Source: Pacificibacter marinus (GTDB lineage Bacteria; Pseudomonadota; Alphaproteobacteria; Rhodobacterales; Rhodobacteraceae). Taken from it: DNA of 64,000 bases. Positions 17,015 through 25,916 of the stretch are shown here, one piece after another. The translations under genes and the position numbers were made by a program. A model generated the notes under the pieces. That model saw nothing but the letters and a program-made list of their open reading frames with translations. It made no database searches and was not told the origin of the DNA. The stretch is from contig NZ_JAHKPU010000030.1 of assembly GCF_018860505.1 (NCBI RefSeq), positions 1-64,000 of the forward strand, read 5' to 3'. The first letter of the stretch is position 1. The number at the start of each line of letters is the position of its first letter.

Positions 17015-17773
17015 ATGGGATTACAACTCAATCTGTGGCAACATCCTGACATGATCGAATTCCGCACTCTCGCCGATGACCATCCGGACCTTGCGCATTC
17101 TCCGCTGCTTCGCGGGGCTCTCCTGACTATGCAGTATGCGCTGAAGCACGGGGCAATCGAACTTACCAAAACCAAAGCTTTCAAGCGCACGTTTGTCCAT
17201 TGGGCGGTCGAACATTTCGACTGGCCGGGCAAAGGCGCGGATGAGATGTTCCGTTACAACAAGGTGATCAATGAGTATGAGTTCCCCCCACTTGAAATTC
17301 TACATTTTTTGTTGATTTCCCTGCGCCTGGGGCGTCATTTCAAAGGTGAGTTTCGGCTGACCAAGCGTGGCACAGAACTGGCACAAGCCCCTGGCCACCT
17401 GTTTGCCGAACTGATCCCATACTTTGTGCTTCAGATCGATCATGCTTCCTATTCACGTTTGGAAGACCGTCCATTTGGGAAGTGGGACGTCTGGTTAAAC
17501 GTGATCAATGTCGAGGCCGATCATGGCGCTACTGAGGCTGCCTTGTTCGAAACGTTCTATGATGACCCACAAGATTGGCACACTGCAGGATGGCGAGAGA
17601 TGGCCGCGTTTTCATCTTACGTGCTGCGGCCGCTCGAATGGGCAGGATTGCTCATCGAGGTTCGCGAAGACGACTCCGCTCAGCGGGGCGGCCATATCTT
17701 CAAAACCCCGCTCTGGCGCAGCGCACTTAACCTTGACACCGATGACACGCTTCGGCCGATGTCCATTCAATGA
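17015..17773 (+). CDS. Conserved-looking protein of unknown function
   Basis: About 252 aa, soluble, rich in Trp and aromatic residues (FVHWAVEHFDWPGKG, FGKWDVWLNVINVEADHG, YVLRPLEWAGLLIEVRED). Its alpha-helical pattern with a possible winged-helix part (LHFLLISLRLGRHFKGEFRLTKRGTEL) could suggest nucleic-acid binding, but no family is assigned. It lies downstream of tniQ in the same direction, separated by about 150 bases without a gene. Start uncertain: ATG 17015, GTG 17006 or ATG 17051, none with a strong ribosome site. Codon use is similar to neighbours. Confidence 0.6.
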   Translation: MGLQLNLWQHPDMIEFRTLADDHPDLAHSPLLRGALLTMQYALKHGAIELTKTKAFKRTFVHWAVEHFDWPGKGADEMFRYNKVINEYEFPPLEILHFLLISLRLGRHFKGEFRLTKRGTELAQAPGHLFAELIPYFVLQIDHASYSRLEDRPFGKWDVWLNVINVEADHGATEAALFETFYDDPQDWHTAGWREMAAFSSYVLRPLEWAGLLIEVREDDSAQRGGHIFKTPLWRSALNLDTDDTLRPMSIQ

Positions 17774-18023
17774 GACATATTTATTGCATCCTAAAATGCA
17801 ACTTTCCTCGGGCATAATTGTCCCGTAGTCGTCATGGGGGGACAGGCTCGTATGTCGCATTGCAGCAATCCGGAAGCTGCCATTCCTTACGCCCAAGCCG
17901 TAAAGTAAAGAGGTTGGCTACCTCGACTTACTTTCCTCATGGACAAATTTTTATGCAGTATGCAAAGTTATTGAAGATACTGGCCGGGCGTTTAGTTTCG
18001 CCATCATGAGGAAACGAGAGCAC

Positions 18024-18605
18024 ATGCGAGCATTTTGGCGGCGCATCGCGTCACTAACAGCTTTTATCGGGCTGCTCTGGTGTGTTCACGTCGTCAACTG
18101 GATTACCGGCTACAACTTGAACACGGTGTTCGGGCTGATCCCTCGGCAAGCCAGCGGGCTTGATGGCATCATAGCAATGCCTTTACTGCACGGAAACTTC
18201 GCGCACCTGATGTCCAATACGCCGCCACTGTTGGTGATGGGAGGGCTTTTGGTGGTGACTGTCACACGAAACATGCTTGCCGTGAACGCCATAGTCATTG
18301 GCTTGGGCGATGGGTTTGTCTGGCTGTTCGGAGGTTCGGCCATCCATATCGGTGCGTCAGGGCTAATCTTCGGCTGGTTTGGCTTCCTGGTAGCACGCGG
18401 CGTGTTGGATCATTCTCCAGTCACGCTGGGCGCGGCTCTACTGGTCGGCTCACTATACGGCTCCATGCTCTGGGGTATTCTCCCAAGTCAGCTTGGCGTT
18501 TCCTGGGAGGCACATCTATTCGGTGTCATCTCGGGAGTGGCTGCAGCATTCTTTGTGAAAACAAACGTCCATACTGAGCGGCTTCGTGGCGACCTTCAGG
18601 AATGA
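18024..18605 (+). CDS. Rhomboid-family intramembrane serine protease
   Basis: About 193 aa with six predicted membrane segments. Rhomboid hallmarks are present: HGNFAHLMSN, the catalytic serine in HIGASGLIFGWFG, and the catalytic histidine in SWEAHLFGVISG. It would cleave membrane-anchored substrates at the inner membrane; the substrate is unknown. The ATG at 18024 follows GAGGAAACGAGAG; an in-frame ATG at 18006 would add six residues. It stands alone between the unknown protein and the convergent GHKL gene. A full set of motifs suggests an active enzyme. Confidence 0.88.
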   Translation: MRAFWRRIASLTAFIGLLWCVHVVNWITGYNLNTVFGLIPRQASGLDGIIAMPLLHGNFAHLMSNTPPLLVMGGLLVVTVTRNMLAVNAIVIGLGDGFVWLFGGSAIHIGASGLIFGWFGFLVARGVLDHSPVTLGAALLVGSLYGSMLWGILPSQLGVSWEAHLFGVISGVAAAFFVKTNVHTERLRGDLQE

Positions 18606-18900
18606 AGCCGCTCCTTCGGGGCGACCCGTTCAAGAGGTTGCGGACAGAAAGGGGATGACTATTAGAATAGATCATCCAAAAAAGCTCTTCCAAACCGACA
18701 TGAGGTTGGCTGCCAATCGCAGAGCAATAAGGGACCAGATCGCGGCGTAAAAAGGGGCCACTGCGTTTGACATTGTGTTGCGCTTTGGCGCGAGTGCTCG
18801 CCACAAAGCTGAAACGTGCCAAAGCGCATGCTGGCCGTAGGGCCAGCATTTTCCGCGTTTTACAGTTGGCAAAACAAAAATTACTTGAAGAAACACACGA

Positions 18901-20661
18901 CTACTTACCCAAGGTGGAAATCAGCCAGTCAATTTCATTGCGGGCATTGGAAATCAAACTTAGGTAGGAGTGAATCGAAATATTTTTGGCCAAATTATCG
19001 ACCGAGACATTACGCTTGCGCTCTTTGCCAACCAGCATAATCTCAAATGACATTCCTGAATGAAACTGTATCGAAAGCTCGTCGCGATACTCCTCAGCTT
19101 GAGAAATTTCATCTCTTCCAATGGTTTTTGATGGTCGCTTGAATTCAATGAGCAGATGGCGACCGTCAAACCCTTGGGTTAAAAGTAAATCCGGACGGTT
19201 TTTTGCTTTTGAGCCATTATATTTTTTGTCGCAATACTTTTGCACAATTGTTGCCAAAGTTTCATTAGACGACATTTGAGAATATCGATGCCCGAAGACC
19301 CACAGGTTCTTTTCCAAAGACGTGTGCATAGCGTCTTCTTTGGTTTTGTCGTCATCGGCTAGGCTCTCGAGGTAGCTCAAAAACTGTCGCCTACTACGCG
19401 CTTGCCTTCCTACATTAGAGAGTTCCAGAAGTCCAAAGTCTTGCAAGGAGTCCGCAAAGTCATGAATGTCGCGAACACTGGCATCATTGATTTTTTCAAG
19501 AACGCTCCAATAGCCATCAAGCTCCATCGCGTCTAAGGCAACGTCAGCAATCACCTTTATTCTTTCGTCACTTTCGCCATAGAATTTGTTTAATATCTTG
19601 CTCAAAGCATGCTCAGCATAATGCCTGCGATTTTCTGGAAAGCTTTGCAGTCTTCTGTCTAATGCCTTCTTCAAACGAGCCTGCTGCAGGCTCATTTGAT
19701 TGGTATGAGTTTCTTTCAACTTCCCTTTCACTACACCCTGCACATAGGCTTTAACTTCTTGGTAAGCCTTACTACTTTCGTTTACTGCCCCCCAATCCGC
19801 TGTAACAAAGGTATCATTCTCGGGAACAGAAATTTCACCAGCTAGGTTTTTTAAGAGCTTTCTCGGAATATCTTCGTCATCGTCCAAACCAAAATATGAT
19901 GGAACCCCAACAATCTTTCCACCAACACGTAGGCTTAATCCCGGTGACTTCGGTTTTGATTTATCTTCGGAAATCGTAAAATTAACTTCGACGTTCCCCG
20001 CCTCCGACAAATTCTCTTGCACTGCTACGGACGCCCCTCTCAAATCATTGAAAGAAACACGTTCACCGTTAACGTGAACAGCGAATTTTTCTTCGCGACC
20101 GTATTCACGCACGATCAGCTCTTTGAGTTTCTTCGCTTGAGGAAAGTTCAAGCTCTGATCCAACTCTTCCAATGTTATCTTGGTGCCAACGTCACGGGTA
20201 TCACTCTGAACTGTTGAAAAATTCAATGGGATTTTCTCCAGGTCAGCATCGTTGTCGATGAGTTCCCGCTTATCAATTTTAAGTTGGCATCTTTTCCCTT
20301 CTGTGAACGATTCCAGTGTCATGATACTCGCCACAGTTAATCCTGCAAACTTACCAATTCCCTTGCGCCCTTTGATCTTGCGCCCCAAAAGTGGAGATCG
20401 TTCGCCAATCCGTTTTCGTTTGTCGCTGGCAATATCAAGGTATTCATTTCGAATTGCCAGTTCAGACATGCCAACGCCATCGTCCCGAATTTCGACAGAG
20501 TCATTGGACATCACTGCTGGTAGCGAAACCCAAACGTTCTGAGCATCAGCATCCCAGGCGTTGTCAACCAGCTCTTTGAGCGCGACTTCGCTAGATCGGT
20601 ATGTTTCACCAAGTAATCTTGTTAGCCGAGGATTGACCAAGAAATGCGCTTTAGTATCCAT
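18901..20661 (-). CDS. GHKL (Hsp90/MORC-like) ATPase with C-terminal PD-(D/E)XK-like nuclease domain
   Basis: About 586 aa. The N-terminal ATPase has the GHKL boxes: ELVDNAWDADA (N box), IRDDGVGMSE (G1) and GRKGIGKFAG (G2), followed by a transducer-like region with TKITLEEL. The C-terminus has NRPDLLLTQGF...HLLIEFKRPSKTIGRDEISQAEEYRDEL, a D...E-x-K nuclease pattern of the Shedu/VRR-like kind. Single-gene ATPase-nuclease fusions of this type are often antiviral. The start at 20661 (MDTKAH) removes an unlikely 53-residue extension. It is solitary, with a 17-bp tandem repeat upstream. A defence role is inferred from architecture and neighbourhood; the substrate is unknown. Confidence 0.72.
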   Translation of the reverse strand: MDTKAHFLVNPRLTRLLGETYRSSEVALKELVDNAWDADAQNVWVSLPAVMSNDSVEIRDDGVGMSELAIRNEYLDIASDKRKRIGERSPLLGRKIKGRKGIGKFAGLTVASIMTLESFTEGKRCQLKIDKRELIDNDADLEKIPLNFSTVQSDTRDVGTKITLEELDQSLNFPQAKKLKELIVREYGREEKFAVHVNGERVSFNDLRGASVAVQENLSEAGNVEVNFTISEDKSKPKSPGLSLRVGGKIVGVPSYFGLDDDEDIPRKLLKNLAGEISVPENDTFVTADWGAVNESSKAYQEVKAYVQGVVKGKLKETHTNQMSLQQARLKKALDRRLQSFPENRRHYAEHALSKILNKFYGESDERIKVIADVALDAMELDGYWSVLEKINDASVRDIHDFADSLQDFGLLELSNVGRQARSRRQFLSYLESLADDDKTKEDAMHTSLEKNLWVFGHRYSQMSSNETLATIVQKYCDKKYNGSKAKNRPDLLLTQGFDGRHLLIEFKRPSKTIGRDEISQAEEYRDELSIQFHSGMSFEIMLVGKERKRNVSVDNLAKNISIHSYLSLISNARNEIDWLISTLGK

Positions 20662-20840
20662 ACAGTGACTATAAGGAACAATCTCACGACTACTAGATGA
20701 ATTATAAGAGTTCGAAAATCGCACTTCTAATACCGACATCATTCTTTTGACCAAATTACAAAATCGTGTATGCTTTTTTGAACCGAGAAAGTCTGCTTTG
20801 GGGGAGCTGCGTCGCAGCATCGGGCTTCATTGTGACCGAC

Positions 20841-20874
20841 TATTAACCTAGATCGGATATTAACCTAGATCGGA
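20841..20874. repeat. 17-bp tandem duplication upstream of GHKL gene
   Basis: TATTAACCTAGATCGGA occurs twice head-to-tail, followed by a partial third unit (TATCGG). It lies about 180 bases before the GHKL start codon in the divergent region with the small exported protein. It could be an operator pair or simple slippage. Confidence 0.8.
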
Positions 20875-21114
20875 TATCGGCCGTTGGGAAACGTCGGCGG
20901 ATTGCCGACATTCGCTGGGTTCTGCGCAGACTCCGCCTCTGCGGGACGAAGTGATCTTTTACTGCAGCCGCTCAAATGCCTGTTTTCCCTCGGATCATAG
21001 CCTATAATGCCAACACTGATTGACGCCGACGGCACAGCATGACTTTGCCGCGGCTGTTATTTTCACAAAAGATTGTTACGACACTTAAGCCAATTAAAAA
21101 TGAGGGAATTTGAC

Positions 21115-21552
21115 ATGCTAGACCATCGTTTAAAGTTCGCCAGTTTTGCCGCCTCGGCAATGGTGTTACTTCTGTTGATCGGGAGCCCACAAACATCGAT
21201 CGCCCAAGAAGCCGAGTTCTTGCTGGAAGGTGATGGTGACTCCGGCGTCACTGACTACGCGCTACTTCTCGCCGTTTCAGGGAATGACGCAATAATCGCC
21301 ATCAAGGGAAGTGGTTGTCTAGGCAAAATGGATGCTTATTTCTCGCGCATAGATCGCATGACTTGGCTTCTTTCCTCAACTGGAGACGGCGACCAATGCG
21401 AGATACTGATCAAAGAAGATGGCAAAGGTCTGATTGAGACTATTCAAGGGCCGGGCTGCTCATACTACCATGGGGCAATATGTGGTTTTTCAGGGCGCTT
21501 CAAGGCTCCCACAAGTAATGGGTTGGCACCAATTTTTGACCCGATGGGATAG
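21115..21552 (+). CDS. Small exported protein of unknown function
   Basis: A 145-aa protein with a clear signal peptide (LKFASFAASAMVLLLLIG...SIAQEA, cleavage near residue 31). The mature part is acidic with four cysteines (GSGCLGK, DQCEIL, GPGCSYYHGAICGF), likely disulfide bonded in the periplasm. The start at 21115 has GAGGGAA upstream. No family recognised. It is solitary, divergent from the GHKL gene. Confidence 0.65.
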   Translation: MLDHRLKFASFAASAMVLLLLIGSPQTSIAQEAEFLLEGDGDSGVTDYALLLAVSGNDAIIAIKGSGCLGKMDAYFSRIDRMTWLLSSTGDGDQCEILIKEDGKGLIETIQGPGCSYYHGAICGFSGRFKAPTSNGLAPIFDPMG

Positions 21553-21784
21553 TGTATTCGCCAACAAAAATGCTGATCTAAAGGTTACTTCGCCTCGAAA
21601 CCGGACGTAAATGAATAGTGCAGCATCAGTCACGTCGGGCTCAAACCTGCCGTTAGTTGCAATATGTATCTGTGTCCGCTTTTTCATAGATATCATCATA
21701 TGAATGGCAGTTTTCCCATAATACGAGCGCCTCAAATTAAAACTTGGTCCTCCCATTTCGTTGACAGGTAAAATTTGGACATGG

Positions 21785-22309
21785 CTATTCAGCGGCTTCG
21801 ATGAGGCTGGACCCTTCATCCATCAATCCGAACCGCTCAACGGGCCATGTCTTTAGGGCTGTCCCGATCCCGATATCGAGGTTTGCCGAACCCTCTAGCC
21901 ATGCCTCACGCTCTTCCGAATTCAGGATCACAGGCATACGATTGTGGATCCCTACCATCGCATCCGTTGCCGCACGGGTCATGATGGTGCAGGTCCGTAT
22001 ATCATTCCAAATAGAGAACAGCCCAGCAAAATATAAATTGGCATCGTTGCCCGCCGGAGCAAAAAAGTTGGGCCTACGATTTCCTTTGGGGCCTGTCCAT
22101 TCATAGAACCCACCAGCGGGGATCAAACACCGTCCATATCGCCATGCAGCGCGGAAGGTCGGCTTTTCACGCGCCTCTTCGATCCGAGCATTGAACGTGG
22201 TCGCTTTCCATTCCTTGGGATCATTTGCTTTGAACCAGGACGGGATAAGCCCCCAACGCGCGCCTGCAGCAAATTCACACCTTGTCCGCCCAGCAGACCT
22301 TGGGGACAT
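21785..22309 (-). pseudogene. SRAP (YedK/HMCES-type) gene lacking its N-terminus
   Basis: The frame encodes RWGLIPSWFK, FNARIEEAREKPTFRAAWRYGRCLIPAGGFYEW and VGIHNRMPVIL, hallmarks of SOS-response-associated peptidases that crosslink to abasic sites. The family begins with Met-Cys-Gly-Arg, where Cys2 is the catalytic, DNA-linking residue. Here the first ~60 residues are replaced by an unrelated start (MSPRSAGRTRCEF), so Cys2 is lost. It is most likely a truncated, inactive gene at a recombination border. Confidence 0.75.
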
Positions 22310-22373
22310 GTGCAGCTAAGGTCTAGTTCGAGCCCATACCTACAAAGCTGCTGGGGTGCGGCGAAAGTCTGCT

Positions 22374-22784
22374 TTAGTGTTCAGTTTCGCAAAGCCCGTG
22401 ATCGGCAAGCGTTTCGATGACGGCACAGGTGGCCACATTTCCAGCGTCACATTTGGTGATGCGTTTCAACTCACGCTCCAATCGCCGCAGCTTCGTAATC
22501 CTACTCTGAACATCTTGTAAGTGTTGGGCAGCAATACTGTGAGCATCACTGCATGGTTTCTCTGGGTGCTGGCTCAGATCCAGAAGCCCCCTGATATCCT
22601 CGACCGAAAACCCTAGGTCACGAGAGTGACGAATGAAGGACAAGCGGCTCAGACCATCCTTTGTGTATCGGCGTTGGTTGCCTTCTGATCGCTCAGGTTC
22701 ATCAATCAGACCCATTTGCTCATAGTATCGGATCGTCGGTATCTTGACGCCCGTGCGTTTGGAAAGCTGGCCGATTGAAAACAT
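22374..22784 (-). CDS. MerR-family metal-responsive regulator (Zn/Cd/Pb type)
   Basis: A 136-aa regulator: MFSIGQLSKRTGVKIPTIRYYEQMGLI is the MerR helix-turn-helix, then a dimerisation helix beginning HPEKPCSDAHSIAAQHL with the conserved cysteine of ZntR/CadR/PbrR proteins, and a C-terminal KCDAGNVATCAVIETL metal loop. This fits sensing of divalent metals rather than copper (no CueR-type loop). It is divergent from the methyltransferase-CDF-methyltransferase operon, whose promoter holds a near-perfect MerR site (22797-22827). Start ATG 22784. Confidence 0.85.
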   Translation of the reverse strand: MFSIGQLSKRTGVKIPTIRYYEQMGLIDEPERSEGNQRRYTKDGLSRLSFIRHSRDLGFSVEDIRGLLDLSQHPEKPCSDAHSIAAQHLQDVQSRITKLRRLERELKRITKCDAGNVATCAVIETLADHGLCETEH

Positions 22785-22796
22785 CAAATTTCCCTC

Positions 22797-22827
22797 TTGA
22801 AGCTCTAGTGGCTAGAGGAATTATAGT
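22797..22827 (+). promoter_or_regulatory. MerR-type promoter with 19-bp spacer
   Basis: TTGAAG (-35) and TATAGT (-10) are separated by 19 bases, the over-long spacing that MerR activators correct. The spacer contains the perfect dyad CTCTAG-TGG-CTAGAG, like ZntR/CadR/PbrR operators. It drives the genes beginning at 22857. Confidence 0.8.
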
Positions 22828-22856
22828 TGTGAAGAATCGAATATGGAAGTGTCTTC

Positions 22857-23330
22857 ATGAACATACCCCCACTCGCACAACTGGCATTTTGCATTGTGAT
22901 GGCAAGCTTGCTTGCCGCATTCGTCCCGCTGGCGACTTTTGAAACACCCACGTGGTTGATTGCCGCGACTGTAACGGCGGGAGCGCTGTTTCTACTACCT
23001 GCAGTCCTGAGCTTTATCCGCCACAAGACAACCGTGAACCCGCAATCACCAGAATTGGCGAGCACACTGGTGACGAACGGCATCTACAGTGTGACGCGTA
23101 ACCCGATGTATGTGGGAATGCTGATCATTTTGATGGCCTTTGCCCTGTGGCTCGGTGCGGGCAGCGCAGTCTTTACTGTTGTTGCATTTTTTCTAGCCAT
23201 TGATCGTTTTCAGATCAGGGGCGAGGAAGAAGCCCTCATTCGGACTTTTGGAAAACCCTTTGACGACTATGCGGCGTGTGTCCCGCGTTGGCTCTTAATC
23301 CGCACAAAACGAGGAACATCGCATGACTGA
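22857..23330 (+). CDS. Isoprenylcysteine methyltransferase-like membrane protein
   Basis: A 157-aa integral membrane protein with about four hydrophobic segments and the ICMT/PEMT family C-terminal signature: NGIYSVTRNPMYVGML, then RGEEEALIRTFGKPFDDYAACVPRWL. Family members transfer a methyl group from S-adenosylmethionine to thiol or lipid acceptors at the membrane. It is the first gene after the MerR promoter and overlaps the CDF gene by 8 bases, so it should be metal-induced. Whether it methylates a metal, lipid or thiol is unknown. Confidence 0.8.
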   Translation: MNIPPLAQLAFCIVMASLLAAFVPLATFETPTWLIAATVTAGALFLLPAVLSFIRHKTTVNPQSPELASTLVTNGIYSVTRNPMYVGMLIILMAFALWLGAGSAVFTVVAFFLAIDRFQIRGEEEALIRTFGKPFDDYAACVPRWLLIRTKRGTSHD

Positions 23331-24006
23331 AACAATCAGCAAAACCGAAGTCGCGTGTGGTTGCTCTGGCAACCCAAAATTTGATGGTGTTGATCCAGCT
23401 TACAAGCGAGTTCTGTGGGGGGTTATCTTCATAAACGCGGCCATGTTCTTTGTAGAAATGTCGGCAGGCAAACTTGCTGGATCGCAGGCATTGCAAGCAG
23501 ATGCCCTCGACTTTTTGGGGGATGCATTGACCTATGGCCTTAGTCTCGCGGTCATAGGGATGAGCCTTAAGGTTCGTTCAACCGCTGCACTGATCAAAGG
23601 TCTGAGCTTACTGTTTATGGGCCTTTGGGTCTTTGGCTCGACAGTTTACCAGATATTCATTCTGGGCGTTCCAAGCGCACAGATCATGGGTTTGATCGGG
23701 CTACTGGCGCTGGCCGCGAACTTGGCAAGTGTCCTGCTTCTGATGCGCTACAAGGACGGTGACGCCAACGTGCGTTCTGTCTGGTTGTGTTCGCGCAATG
23801 ATGCCATCGGCAATGTCGCTGTCATGATTGCAAGCTTCGCGGTCTTTCTGACGGCTTCGGCGTGGCCTGATCTTATCGTAGCAATCATCATGGCAGGTCT
23901 GTTCTTGCGCTCAGCCCAGCTTATTCTGGTTCAAGCGTGGCAAGAACTGCGCTCAGGCGAGGACAGTGGCGCGCTGGAAAGTCATGGGCATGACCATGCT
24001 GAGTAA
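23323..24006 (+). CDS. Cation diffusion facilitator-family transporter
   Basis: A 227-aa membrane protein with six predicted helices. The CDF metal site is visible as ADALDFLGD in helix 2 and SRNDAIGN in helix 5 (D-x3-D and N-D-x3-N variants of HxxxD). The cytoplasmic N-terminus has a CGC motif and the C-terminus ends HGHDHAE, both able to bind metal. There is no long C-terminal dimerisation domain, as in short CDF proteins. It would export Zn, Cd or Co using the proton gradient. It sits between two methyltransferase genes under the MerR promoter. Confidence 0.85.
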   Translation: MTETISKTEVACGCSGNPKFDGVDPAYKRVLWGVIFINAAMFFVEMSAGKLAGSQALQADALDFLGDALTYGLSLAVIGMSLKVRSTAALIKGLSLLFMGLWVFGSTVYQIFILGVPSAQIMGLIGLLALAANLASVLLLMRYKDGDANVRSVWLCSRNDAIGNVAVMIASFAVFLTASAWPDLIVAIIMAGLFLRSAQLILVQAWQELRSGEDSGALESHGHDHAE

Positions 24007-24556
24007 CATCGAAATCCTCGCCGTTTTGGTCGGTGGGCTCGCAGGTTGCTATCTGCTTGCTGCGTTCGGGTGGTCCATCGCGTTTCCTAAGCGTCGTATC
24101 TGGCCCCCGAAGCAAGCCACAACGAGCATCAAGCTTCGGGTCTGGCTGGCCACGGTTTCAATATTTGCCGCTACGTTGGTGCTGGGTATTGCAAACTGGA
24201 ACAGCTTTGATTGGCCCATGTTCGTCCGGTGGGGAATTGGTCCTACTCTGATGGTCGCAGGTAACGTCGTCGTCTGGATGGGGGTCCGGAAAATTGGCCT
24301 TGGCGCAACCAGTGGCGAAGTCGCTGAGTTGAAAACAGATGGTCTCTATCGGTATTCCCGTAACCCGCAATACTTGGCGGATATGGCCATTCTCGTGGGA
24401 TGGGCGGTGCTTTCTGCGTCTGGATGGGCGGCATTTATCGCAGCGTTCGGTGTCTTGGTTTTAGCCGCGGCACCATTCGCGGAAGAACCTTGGCTAGAAG
24501 ACACCTATGGGGCGGATTATAGAACTTACAAAGTTAAAGTGCGACGTTACCTTTAG
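23996..24556 (+). CDS. Second isoprenylcysteine methyltransferase-like membrane protein
   Basis: About 186 aa, with five hydrophobic segments and the family motif TDGLYRYSRNPQYLADM, then EEPWLEDTYGADYRTYKVKVRRYL at the C-terminus. It overlaps the CDF gene end, which suggests translational coupling. Several in-frame starts exist (23966, 23990, 23996); the most compact is used. It is related to but distinct from the protein at 22857, so two S-adenosylmethionine-dependent membrane methyltransferases flank a metal exporter in one operon. Confidence 0.75.
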   Translation: MLSNIEILAVLVGGLAGCYLLAAFGWSIAFPKRRIWPPKQATTSIKLRVWLATVSIFAATLVLGIANWNSFDWPMFVRWGIGPTLMVAGNVVVWMGVRKIGLGATSGEVAELKTDGLYRYSRNPQYLADMAILVGWAVLSASGWAAFIAAFGVLVLAAAPFAEEPWLEDTYGADYRTYKVKVRRYL

Positions 24557-24666
24557 CAAGATTGCCGAAAGCGGACTTTGATTTTCTAGCGAGCAAGGTC
24601 GGGTTTGTCCCGCATTGCCGTCACTGACAAACAACACTATGAACGTCGTGTGTGGATAGCTCCTGC

Positions 24667-24896
24667 ATAGCAAGACATTTTTGAAGTAATTTCGCACTGG
24701 TCAGAAGCAGACGTGTGTCCGGCCTATTTGCGCGGCACTCGTAGCCGCTGGCCCTGATGGTTTCCGCGACCAAGTCCCAAACGGCTTATCGAACAACAAC
24801 GTGTCCTGGACATTCGACGGGGTGTCTTGGTTGGCGGGCTGACTGTGCGCCATCATTTCATTGGTCTTGCTGTCTCGGGTGTTCCTTTCTTATCTC
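24667..24896 (-). ncRNA. Candidate bridge/seek RNA region of the IS1111-type element
   Basis: About 230 bases between the transposase stop and the far inverted repeat carry no gene. In IS1111-group elements the RNA that pairs with donor and target DNA is encoded in this 3' noncoding region, on the transposase strand. The position fits; loops and target-pairing segments were not resolved by eye. Confidence 0.45.
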
Positions 24897-25916
24897 TTAA
24901 GCTGTGTGAGGCCGATAGTATTCGTTCTTGGTCAGCACCGCCCAGACTATTCGTGCGGTCTTGTTTGCCATTGCGACAGTCGCCAATCGAGCAGGTTTGC
25001 GCTCAAGAAGACCGATGGCCCATGGGTCGACCCGATCAGGGTTTACTTTCATTTGCCGCAATCGCGCTGTCATACCGGTCACTAAAAGACGCCGAATGTA
25101 GCGGTCGCCCATTTTTGTAATCCGCCCTAATCTTTCCTTTCCGCCGCTGGACAAATTCAATGGTGTCAAACCTAACCAAGCCGCGAATTGTCGGCCATTC
25201 TTGAACTGCTTAGCGTCGCCAACTGTGGCAACAATGGCTGACGCGGTGACGGGCCCGACGCCTGGGATCGTGCGCAACAGCATAACGCGTTTGTCCAGTT
25301 TCGAATGAAGCCGCATGCGCATCTCGTACCAACGGAACCTTAGATGCATCGCGATAAGTTGGTGGCTGAGTTGTCTCAGAACATCGATTGCGATTTGTGG
25401 TAGAGCGGGCTTCTCTCCTTCGAGAACTCCTTTCGCGTATTTGACTGCTGCTCCAGTTCCTTGTGGAATGATGACACCAAACTCGGCCAGCAGGCTGCGA
25501 AGCATGTTGCTCAGTTGCGTTCGCTGCCTGACGATCAAATCGCGCGCGCGATGCAGGAATAATACGGCTTGCTGTTCCTCAGACTTGGGCGCAACAAACC
25601 GCATCGTCGGGCGTGTCACCGCTTCACAGATAGCTTCAGCATCATTGGCATCAGACTTGCCGCGTTTGACATAAGGCTTCACATAATTGGCCGGGATCAG
25701 CCTAACATCGTGCCCAAGCTTGGTGAGTTCTCGTGCCCAATAGTGGCTGGACCCGCATGCCTCCATGCCGATCAAACAGGGTTCCAATTTGGTGAAGAAC
25801 TGCATGAGTTGTGGGCGACGGATAGCTCGATTGAAGACAACCTTCCCATCCTTAGTAATTCCGTGGACCTGAAAAACATGTTTGGCCAGATCAATACCAA
25901 CTGTTGTAACTTGCAT
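24897..25916 (-). CDS. IS110-family (IS1111 group) DEDD transposase
   Basis: A 339-aa recombinase. The N-terminal RuvC-like domain has GIDLAKHVFQVHG (first Asp, residue 9), CLIGMEACGSSHYWA (Glu) and GKSDANDAEAICEA (Asp pair). The C-terminal transposase_20 domain has TIPGVGPVTASAIVATVGD and the serine-bearing SSGGKERLG. It is full length and probably functional. A strong ribosome site AAGGAG precedes the start. The enzyme moves DNA with an RNA that specifies both partners. Confidence 0.92.
   Translation of the reverse strand: MQVTTVGIDLAKHVFQVHGITKDGKVVFNRAIRRPQLMQFFTKLEPCLIGMEACGSSHYWARELTKLGHDVRLIPANYVKPYVKRGKSDANDAEAICEAVTRPTMRFVAPKSEEQQAVLFLHRARDLIVRQRTQLSNMLRSLLAEFGVIIPQGTGAAVKYAKGVLEGEKPALPQIAIDVLRQLSHQLIAMHLRFRWYEMRMRLHSKLDKRVMLLRTIPGVGPVTASAIVATVGDAKQFKNGRQFAAWLGLTPLNLSSGGKERLGRITKMGDRYIRRLLVTGMTARLRQMKVNPDRVDPWAIGLLERKPARLATVAMANKTARIVWAVLTKNEYYRPHTA

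Noticed and set aside
16860-18000. Right end of Tn7-like element 1
   Set aside because: I looked for inverted TGTGCATGG-type sites with ~22-bp spacing and an ACA terminus. Phrases such as GCACATAATCATAATGCGTGG near 16988 are too dissimilar to support a call.
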